Source: Eubacterium sp. (GTDB lineage: Bacteria; Bacillota; Clostridia; Oscillospirales; Acutalibacteraceae). From it: 5,464 nucleotides of DNA. Position 1 is the stretch's first letter; each line of letters begins with the position of its first letter. Shown one piece after another: positions 1 to 4,058 of this stretch. The notes under the pieces are model-generated. The model saw only the letters and a program-made list of their open reading frames with translations. It did not search any database and was not told the origin of the DNA. The stretch covers positions 1 to 5,464 of the forward strand of contig JAFYGD010000186.1 of the NCBI GenBank assembly GCA_017543415.1. Reading direction: 5' to 3'. Position numbers and translations under genes: made by a program.

Positions 1-53
1 AACAAACCAATACAAATTCAAAATTGCCGCTTGAAAGAATAACGGTAGGATAG
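1..53 (+). CDS. C-terminal end of TrkH/KtrB-family potassium channel subunit (partial)
   Basis: The reading frame is open from the window edge (first full codon at 3) and ends at TAG 51-53, giving a tail that finishes LPLERITVG. KtrB/TrkH proteins of Firmicutes commonly end in a motif of the form yPeErI-x-vG, which this resembles. The next gene, starting 8 bases after the stop, encodes the RCK partner of exactly such a channel, so a ktrB-ktrA operon is the natural reading. The family forms the membrane pore through which potassium enters. Only 16 codons are visible, so the call rests on the short tail plus the neighbour. The other two + frames hit stops at 32-34 and 40-42. Confidence 0.7.
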   Translation, partial: QTNTNSKLPLERITVG

Positions 54-61
54 GAGATAAT

Positions 62-709
62 ATGAAATCTATACTTTTAATAGGGCTCGGACGTTTCGGA
101 ACGCATCTTGCTGCGCAGCTAAACCGTCGCGGACACCAGGTTATGGGAATAGATAAAAATGAGGAAAGAGTTAACGAAACCATGCGTTATCTTACCGACG
201 CGCAGATAGGCGACAGCACTAACGAAGATTTGCTTTCTGCGCTTGAAGTAAGCAGTTTTGACGTGTGTTTTGTTACAATAGGTAAAAATTTCCAAAGTTC
301 GCTTGAAACCACCTATATGCTTAAGGAACTCGGCGCTCCGTTTGTTGTTGCAAGAGCTTCGTGCGACGCACAGGAAAAGTTTCTGTTAAGAAACGGTGCT
401 GACGAGGTGCTCTATCCCGAAAAACAGCTCGCGGGCTGGGCGGCTATTAAATACGGCAGCAAAAATCTTCTTGATTATATAGAGATTGATGAAGATACCG
501 CTATTTTTGAGGTTCCCGTTCCCATGTTATGGGTAGGTCACAGTATAGGCAAAATTGACGTAAGAAAAAAGCACAGTATAAACATTATTGCCATAAAACA
601 AAACGGTAAACTCAGCGGTCCCGTACTGCCGGATACCGTGCTTACAAAGGATATGGCACTTCTGGTTATGGGCGATTATAAAACCGTTCAAAAATGCTTC
701 CATCTTTAG
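62..709 (+). CDS. ktrA: KtrA/TrkA-family potassium uptake regulatory protein (RCK_N + RCK_C)
   Basis: Cytosolic gating subunit of a Ktr/Trk potassium uptake system. Residues 1 to about 125 form an RCK_N Rossmann domain: the nucleotide-binding loop GLGRFG is at 8-13, an acidic residue ending strand 2 is at D31 (GIDKNEE), and the family's GD-x-T motif appears as GDST at 50-53. Residues about 138-215 form an RCK_C domain with the usual (V)GxSIGKIDVRKK pattern near 158-170. The length of 215 aa is normal for KtrA (about 215-225). The start is set by AGGAG at 52-56, five bases before ATG, overlapping the stop of the upstream pore gene and implying translational coupling. RCK_N domains bind ATP/ADP or NAD(H). 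RCK_C of several Firmicute KtrA proteins binds c-di-AMP, which closes the channel; whether this protein does so is inferred. Nothing is truncated. Confidence 0.95.
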   Translation: MKSILLIGLGRFGTHLAAQLNRRGHQVMGIDKNEERVNETMRYLTDAQIGDSTNEDLLSALEVSSFDVCFVTIGKNFQSSLETTYMLKELGAPFVVARASCDAQEKFLLRNGADEVLYPEKQLAGWAAIKYGSKNLLDYIEIDEDTAIFEVPVPMLWVGHSIGKIDVRKKHSINIIAIKQNGKLSGPVLPDTVLTKDMALLVMGDYKTVQKCFHL

Positions 710-714
710 TATAA

Positions 715-744
715 AAAAGCGCTCTGCAGAGCGCTTTTATTTTG
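715..744 (+). terminator. Rho-independent terminator after ktrA, palindromic and usable in both directions
   Basis: A perfect 10-bp stem (AAAAGCGCTC at 715-724 and its complement at 729-738) encloses the loop TGCA. It is followed on the + strand by a T-rich tract (TTTTATTTTG, 735-744). It begins five bases after the ktrA stop and closes the ktr operon. The A-run on its left side makes it equally able to stop transcription from the right. It overlaps the TAA of the spoVAC-like relic on the other strand, the same arrangement seen at the spoVAC and clc stops in this window. Confidence 0.9.
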
Positions 745-793
745 TTACAAAGAAGCCAGATATAGGAACTATTGCACCCGAAGCGCGCCCCAT
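737..793 (-). pseudogene. Possible remnant of a second spoVAC-like gene (internally deleted, 18 codons)
   Basis: Read on the - strand, 793 down to 737 encodes MGRASGAIVPISGFFVTK and then TAA. The part GAIVPISGF matches GTIVPISGF at residues 87-95 of the intact SpoVAC about 350 bases away, and the ending FVTK-stop matches its ending LVTK-stop. If homologous, about 47 codons between these two motifs have been lost in frame, along with everything upstream; an in-frame TAG sits a little further upstream. The stop abuts a bidirectional terminator just as in the intact gene. Every codon of the shared nonapeptide differs at a wobble position, so this would be an old paralogue or a transferred copy, not a fresh duplicate. 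There is no ribosome binding site before the ATG, so it is unlikely to be expressed. The match is short and chance is possible. Confidence 0.45.
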
Positions 794-822
794 AACCGGG
801 TATGTACTTTTTCTTTTCTGTA

Positions 823-831
823 TGCTATAAT
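823..831 (+). promoter_or_regulatory. Extended -10 promoter for the DUF6440 gene
   Basis: The sequence TGCTATAAT is a perfect extended -10 (TG-n-TATAAT). No good -35 hexamer lies 16-18 bases upstream (TGTACT at 803-808 is the nearest), which extended -10 promoters tolerate. Transcription would start near 838, giving a leader of about 32 bases before the ATG at 870. Confidence 0.6.
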
Positions 832-869
832 TAATCTAATAAATCGGGAATTGTTCAGGAGGTATAAAA

Positions 870-1058
870 ATGTCAAAAGAAGAAAATCGATTCGAAGTTG
901 TATTTAAGGAAGGTTCACAGATAAAAGACGACGGAATGCGTCAAATTATTGTAGATAAAGAAACCGGAGTAAACTACTTTGTATGGAAATCCGGCTATGC
1001 AGGAGGTATTACTCCGCTGCTTGATTCTGAAGGAAAAGTAATTATTACAGAGCGATAA
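870..1058 (+). CDS. DUF6440 family small protein, function unknown
   Basis: A 62-residue soluble protein with no signal peptide or membrane segment. It resembles the small DUF6440 family of Firmicutes: a charged N-terminus, then RFEVVFKEG at 7-15, VDKETGVNY at 28-36 and the glycine-rich SGYAGGITPLLD at 41-52, followed by a short tail. The length fits complete family members. The pattern (strand, VDKxTGVxY, then a loop with GGITPLLD) suggests a compact beta-rich fold; no catalytic residues are evident. The start is firm: AGGAGG at 857-862 lies 7 bases before ATG. It forms a single-gene unit with its own promoter, converging on spoVAC with which it shares a terminator. The position next to spore genes hints at nothing firm about its role. 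Confidence 0.85.
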   Translation: MSKEENRFEVVFKEGSQIKDDGMRQIIVDKETGVNYFVWKSGYAGGITPLLDSEGKVIITER

Positions 1059-1088
1059 ATTCTGATTTGCAGAGTTAAATTATATAAC

Positions 1089-1122
1089 AAAAGCAGGGAT
1101 AACCCTGCTTTTATTTTGTCAC
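1089..1122. terminator. Shared bidirectional terminator between the DUF6440 gene and spoVAC
   Basis: A 10-bp stem (AAAAGCAGGG 1089-1098, loop ATAA, CCCTGCTTTT 1103-1112) is followed on the + strand by TTTTATTTTG and on the - strand by TTTTGTTATATAA. It lies in the 52-base gap between two convergent genes and overlaps the spoVAC stop codon (TTA at 1111-1113 on the + strand). Confidence 0.88.
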
Positions 1123-1551
1123 AAGATAATAAATAAACCCATAAACAACGCTTGTTGCGGTGCCGTAGACTATTACGGGTCCTGCAATACTAAACATCTG
1201 CGCGGCGGTTCCTAAAACATACCCCTCGTGCTGAAACTCCAGCGCTGGCGCGACAACGCTGTTCGCAAAACCGCTGATGGGTACAATTGTTCCCGCACCC
1301 GCGTGGCGTGCTATTTTATCGTAAACGCCGAGTCCGGTTAAAACGGCTGTTATAACAATTACAGCCGACGGCGTTGCAAGCCTTACCTCGTTTTCGTTAA
1401 GTCCTGCCCTTTCAAAAAGATAGTTCAGTACCTGTGCAAAGGTGCAAAGCCCTCCACCGAAAATAAACGCCTTAATGCAGTTCATAATAACGGGGGAGTT
1501 CGGGCTCGCCTTGTCCGTCATTTTCGAATAGTCTGATTTTGAAATACTCAT
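1111..1551 (-). CDS. spoVAC: Stage V sporulation protein AC (SpoVAC), spore membrane channel component
   Basis: Integral membrane protein of the SpoVA complex in the spore inner membrane, which moves Ca-dipicolinic acid into the forespore and out again at germination. In B. subtilis SpoVAC has been described as a mechanosensitive channel. The 146 residues match the family length (about 150). A hydrophilic N-terminus (1-20) precedes hydrophobic segments near 23-46, 60-78, 88-102 and 118-143. Family signatures are CIKAFIFGGGLCTFAQ (25-40), GVYDKIARHAGAGTIVPISG (75-94) and AGPVIVYGT (123-131). The ATG follows the spoVAEb stop by 4 bases. A modest site (AAGGA) lies within the spoVAEb 3' end, so the two are translated from one message. 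In typical operons spoVAD follows spoVAC, but here the terminator follows at once. Confidence 0.95.
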   Translation of the reverse strand: MSISKSDYSKMTDKASPNSPVIMNCIKAFIFGGGLCTFAQVLNYLFERAGLNENEVRLATPSAVIVITAVLTGLGVYDKIARHAGAGTIVPISGFANSVVAPALEFQHEGYVLGTAAQMFSIAGPVIVYGTATSVVYGFIYYLVTK

Positions 1552-1555
1552 TTTA

Positions 1556-1915
1556 TCACTTATCCTTCGGTTTTGTAACTAATGCGGTTATAAGCCCTGA
1601 CAGTACCGCAACGGTAACTCCGCCCGCCATAGCTGTAAAAGGTCCGGTAAAAATTCCCATAAAGCCGTCCTTTTCAACTGCTTCGCGTACGCCCCTTGCA
1701 AGCGCGCTGCCAAAGCCCGTCAGCGGAAGCGTTGCCCCTGCGCCCGCAAAATCAACCAGCTTATCGTAAAAGCCCGTAGCTCCGAGCAAAACTCCGATGC
1801 AAACAAAACTTACAAGAATTCTTGCAGGCGTGAGCTTAGTTAAATCAATTAAAAGCTGACCTATAACGCAGATAATTCCGCCGATTAAAAATGCCTTAAG
1901 GCACATTAGAAGCAT
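1556..1915 (-). CDS. spoVAE: Stage V sporulation protein AEb (SpoVAEb)
   Basis: Small integral membrane protein of the SpoVA dipicolinic acid transport complex, homologous to SpoVAC. Family signatures (numbered from ATG 1915) are LKAFLIGGIICVIGQLLID at 6-24, TKLTPARILVSFV at 26-38, FAGAGATLPLTGFGSALARG at 56-75 and the tail ALVTKPKDK. Three to four hydrophobic segments are visible. Length 119 aa is typical (about 115-120). Start choice: the frame extends to a GTG at 1922-1924, but its nearest GG-rich element is 15 bases away. ATG 1913-1915 is preceded by GGGTGG at a good distance, and homologues begin shortly before the LKAF motif; ATG 1904-1906 is a third option. It is first in a two-gene unit with spoVAC. 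SpoVAD is not adjacent, and the order AEb-AC is the reverse of the usual AC-AD-AEb. Confidence 0.93.
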   Translation of the reverse strand: MLLMCLKAFLIGGIICVIGQLLIDLTKLTPARILVSFVCIGVLLGATGFYDKLVDFAGAGATLPLTGFGSALARGVREAVEKDGFMGIFTGPFTAMAGGVTVAVLSGLITALVTKPKDK

Positions 1916-1960
1916 AAATACCACCCGAATTATTTTTTGCCTGCGGTATGTATTTATTCA

Positions 1961-1990
1961 TTGTATGTAAAATAATTATAAATTTTGTGC
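1961..1990 (-). promoter_or_regulatory. Candidate forespore sigma-G promoter for spoVAEb-spoVAC
   Basis: On the - strand, GCACA (1990-1986), an 18-base spacer and CATACAA (1967-1961) resemble the sigma-G consensus GHATR-N18-CATWHTA at 4 of 5 and about 6 of 7 positions. In B. subtilis spoVA is transcribed by sigma-G in the forespore, so such a promoter is expected here. Transcription would start near 1954, about 39 bases before ATG 1915. The surroundings are A+T rich, so chance matches are easy. Confidence 0.4.
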
Positions 1991-2019
1991 GTTTTAAACT
2001 AAAATTTGACAAAATATGC

Positions 2020-2048
2020 TTGATATTCAAATTGACTTATGTTAAAAT
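2020..2048 (+). promoter_or_regulatory. Housekeeping (sigma-A type) promoter for the SCP2 gene
   Basis: TTGATA (2020-2025), a 17-base spacer and TAAAAT (2043-2048) match the -35 and -10 consensus well. A TG one base before the -10 (2040-2041) adds an extended -10 element. Transcription would start near 2055, about 24 bases before the ATG at 2079. Confidence 0.65.
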
Positions 2049-2078
2049 AACTAAAATTTATTAAGGAGGTAGAAAACA

Positions 2079-2414
2079 ATGGCAGCAATGACCTATGAAG
2101 CAATTGTTGAAGCTGCAAGAGATAAGTTTTGCGATATTGATGTTTCTGATGTTCAGGGTGTTAGAGCTTTTCAGATTAATATCGAAGGCAAATCCGTTAA
2201 CGGCATCTTTTATATAGAGATTAAAGATGGCAAGGTAAACGTTGAGCCTTATGAGTATTATGACAGAAACGCTATCATCACTGTTAACCCCACAAACTTC
2301 ATTAAGCTTATCAACGGCAAGCTTGACCCTGTTGCAGCATTTACTTCAGGTAAGCTTTCAGTTGACGGCGACGTTAACGCAGCCCTTGAAATGATTAAGT
2401 ACATCAAGGCGTAA
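2079..2414 (+). CDS. SCP2 sterol-binding domain protein (putative lipid carrier)
   Basis: A 111-residue soluble protein consisting of one SCP2 domain, the fold of sterol carrier protein 2 with a hydrophobic cavity for lipids or acyl-CoA. Visible signatures are the alternating strands FQINIEGKSVNGIFYIEIKDGK (31-52), the strand AIITVNPTNFIKLINGKLDP (65-84), and the hallmark segment AAFTSGKLSVDGDVNAALEM (86-105), where SGKLxxxGD is conserved. There is no signal peptide. The length is normal for bacterial single-domain members; the natural ligand is unknown. AAGGAGGT at 2063-2070, 8 bases before the ATG, is close to a perfect ribosome binding site. With its own promoter and terminator this suggests a well-expressed single-gene unit. 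An internal ATG at 2088 is less well placed. Confidence 0.9.
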   Translation: MAAMTYEAIVEAARDKFCDIDVSDVQGVRAFQINIEGKSVNGIFYIEIKDGKVNVEPYEYYDRNAIITVNPTNFIKLINGKLDPVAAFTSGKLSVDGDVNAALEMIKYIKA

Positions 2415-2421
2415 CAAAAAT

Positions 2422-2456
2422 AAAAAGAGCTCACGGCTGTGAGCTCTTTTTTATTT
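2422..2456. terminator. Bidirectional terminator between the SCP2 gene and clc
   Basis: A 13-bp perfect stem (2422-2434 with 2439-2451: AAAAAGAGCTCAC and its complement) around the loop GGCT is followed by TTTATTTT on the + strand. A run of A on the left gives a T tract for the - strand. It starts 8 bases after the SCP2 stop and overlaps the stop codon of the convergent clc gene (TTA at 2451-2453). Confidence 0.92.
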
Positions 2457-4019
2457 TCCGTTTATAAGGGCGTAAACCCTGTTTAAATCCTGTTGAAAGC
2501 GCCGCTGTGAAATTGTCATAACTATTGTGTCGCCCTCTTTTAAAACCGTGTCGCCCTTGGGCGTTATCGGCTTTTCATTGCGGTCAATAGAAACAATCAA
2601 GCAGTGCTTGCCCCATTCAACCTCGCTGATTTTCTTTCCGTTAAGCGGTGAGCCGAGCGGAATAACGAAGGTCTGAAGCACCTTTTCCGCGTCCTTTGCG
2701 TTGACAACGGGTGTGTCCGTTCTTTCAACCGCCTTTTCAAAAAGGATTGAATAAAACGGCGCGGTGCCTATTACGTTTGCGGTTGCGTATGAAATAAGGC
2801 TTACCGTTGCAAGCGGAAGAAGCGAATTCATATCTCCCGTAAGCTCAAAAACAAGAATTATTCCCGTAAGCGGAGCGCGAACTATTGAAGCAAAAAGCCC
2901 CGCCATACCTGCAATAACAAAATCCTGTCTTAACTCGGGGGCTAAACCGAGCGCGTCAATTGAAACGTCGCCGCAGATTGCACCGAGGTAAGCTCCGAGT
3001 ATGCAAAGGGGATACAGCGTTCCTCCGGGAGCGCCGCTTGCAAAGCTGAAAACTCCGAAAAGGAATTTTGCAATGAAAAGTATAATCAGCGTTTTAAGCT
3101 CGGGATTTTCCTGCATTAAAAGCGCTGTCATTCTGTGACCGCCGCAAAGCACCTGCGGCAAAAACAGACCTACTATTCCGCTTACAAGAAAGGCAAAGCC
3201 CATTTTAACGCTCTGCGGAATTTTATCAAGCTTTTTAAAAAGCCTTTGCGCGTCAACCATAATTCGGTTGTAGCAGCTTCCCGCAATGCCGAAAACAATT
3301 CCCATTAAAATCAGAATCCAGTAGTATTTAAGCGGCAGCCTCTGTGCGTCGTAGTGGAAAATCGTGTCCTGGCCGAAAATAATTTTTGAAATAAAATCGG
3401 CAACAACCGCGGCAACTATGCCCATGCACATCAGCGCTCTGTCAAAGCCGTGGTGCAGCTCCTCAAAAACGAACATCGTGCCTGCAATAGGAGCGTTGAA
3501 GGCCGCGGACATACCTGCGCCTGTTCCGCAGGAAATCATACGTATTTGCGTGGTTTTATCCGCCTTTGTAAGCACCGCCGCGCCTTTGCCGGCCATACCG
3601 CCGAGCTGAACGGAAGGGCCCTCTCTGCCAAGTGAAAGCCCGCTGAAAACGGTAAGTGTTCCGCCTATGAGCTTTACAAGCGTAACCCTCCACCAGTTCA
3701 GCGAAAAGTAGCCGCGTATTTCACCCGCGGTCTGCGGAATTCCGGAGCCTCCTGCGTCGGGTTCCCATTTAACAAGGAAGGAAACTATAACGCCTATTGC
3801 CGTAACTCCCGCTAACCAAAACGCGGTTTTAAGCGGGTTGCCCTTAATGTAATCAAGGATTTTAATAAGATTATCCTCTGCAAACTGAAGCAAAAAGCGG
3901 TAAAGCGAGCAAATGAGTCCCGCAACAACGCCTACCTCAACACCGCGAATAATAAGGTAAATACTTTCCGTTCTTTTAAATTCAATTTTACGGATTGTGG
4001 TTTTCTCTTTGTTTTTCAT
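2451..4019 (-). CDS. ClC-family chloride/proton antiporter with C-terminal RCK_C (TrkA-C) domain
   Basis: Membrane transporter exchanging chloride for protons, or less likely a channel. Residues about 20-435 form the ClC core with all key motifs: GSGIPQ at 91-96 (selectivity serine S92), GREGP at 131-135 (gating glutamate E133, equivalent to E148 in E. coli ClC-ec1), AAFNAPIAGTMFVFEEL at 172-188 (E187 equals the proton glutamate E203), GAPGGTLYP at 329-337 (the family's GGxFxP with L in place of F) and the anion-coordinating tyrosine Y423 in PFYSIL. Keeping both glutamates favours an antiporter; serine in GSGIP and the tyrosine argue against a fluoride-specific CLC-F. Residues about 440-522 form an RCK_C ligand-binding domain. 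The length of 522 fits this subfamily. No ribosome binding site is visible before ATG 4017-4019, but no other in-frame start lies near. The gene follows gpmI by 39 bases. Confidence 0.93.
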   Translation of the reverse strand: MKNKEKTTIRKIEFKRTESIYLIIRGVEVGVVAGLICSLYRFLLQFAEDNLIKILDYIKGNPLKTAFWLAGVTAIGVIVSFLVKWEPDAGGSGIPQTAGEIRGYFSLNWWRVTLVKLIGGTLTVFSGLSLGREGPSVQLGGMAGKGAAVLTKADKTTQIRMISCGTGAGMSAAFNAPIAGTMFVFEELHHGFDRALMCMGIVAAVVADFISKIIFGQDTIFHYDAQRLPLKYYWILILMGIVFGIAGSCYNRIMVDAQRLFKKLDKIPQSVKMGFAFLVSGIVGLFLPQVLCGGHRMTALLMQENPELKTLIILFIAKFLFGVFSFASGAPGGTLYPLCILGAYLGAICGDVSIDALGLAPELRQDFVIAGMAGLFASIVRAPLTGIILVFELTGDMNSLLPLATVSLISYATANVIGTAPFYSILFEKAVERTDTPVVNAKDAEKVLQTFVIPLGSPLNGKKISEVEWGKHCLIVSIDRNEKPITPKGDTVLKEGDTIVMTISQRRFQQDLNRVYALINGK

Positions 4020-4022
4020 AAT

Positions 4023-4058
4023 ACAAAATGTAGGGGCGGAATAAATCCGCCCGCTTGT
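4023..4058. repeat. GC-rich palindrome between gpmI and clc, possible dispersed repeat element
   Basis: GGGCGGA (4034-4040) and TCCGCCC (4046-4052) form a 7-bp stem around ATAAA. Outer ACAA (4023-4026) and TTGT (4055-4058) can add a second short stem. Neither strand has a T run directly after the stem, so it is a poor intrinsic terminator. It fills almost the whole gap between two genes transcribed in the same direction and takes the place where a clc ribosome binding site would be. The form TGTAGGGGCGGA...TCCGCCCG resembles short palindromes that recur between genes in gut Clostridia, but only one copy is in this window, so repeat status is inferred. Confidence 0.5.

Noticed and set aside
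737..793. The 18-codon SpoVAC-like frame as a real small gene
   Set aside because: No ribosome binding site before its ATG and it overlaps the ktrA terminator; it reads better as a remnant.
1539..1769. Open frame of 76 codons on the + strand across the spoVAEb/spoVAC junction
   Set aside because: It is antisense to two clear spoVA genes, with low-complexity Pro/Ala/Ser composition and no family resemblance.
2006..2011. Perfect TTGACA upstream of the SCP2 gene
   Set aside because: No acceptable -10 lies 16-18 bases downstream (AAATTG at the 17-base spacing). TTGATA at 2020 with TAAAAT at 2043 is a better pair.
2309..2357. Three AAGCTT sites close together in the SCP2 gene
   Set aside because: They fall on ordinary Lys-Leu codons in different sequence contexts; no longer repeat unit surrounds them.
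2764..3635. Several + strand open frames of 60-80 codons inside clc
   Set aside because: They are antisense to a complete, motif-rich ClC gene and lack ribosome binding sites and recognisable domains.
4034..4052. Palindrome as the intrinsic terminator of gpmI
   Set aside because: The stem is only 7 bp and the bases after it on the - strand (CTACATTTTG) do not form a T run, unlike the three clear terminators in this window.
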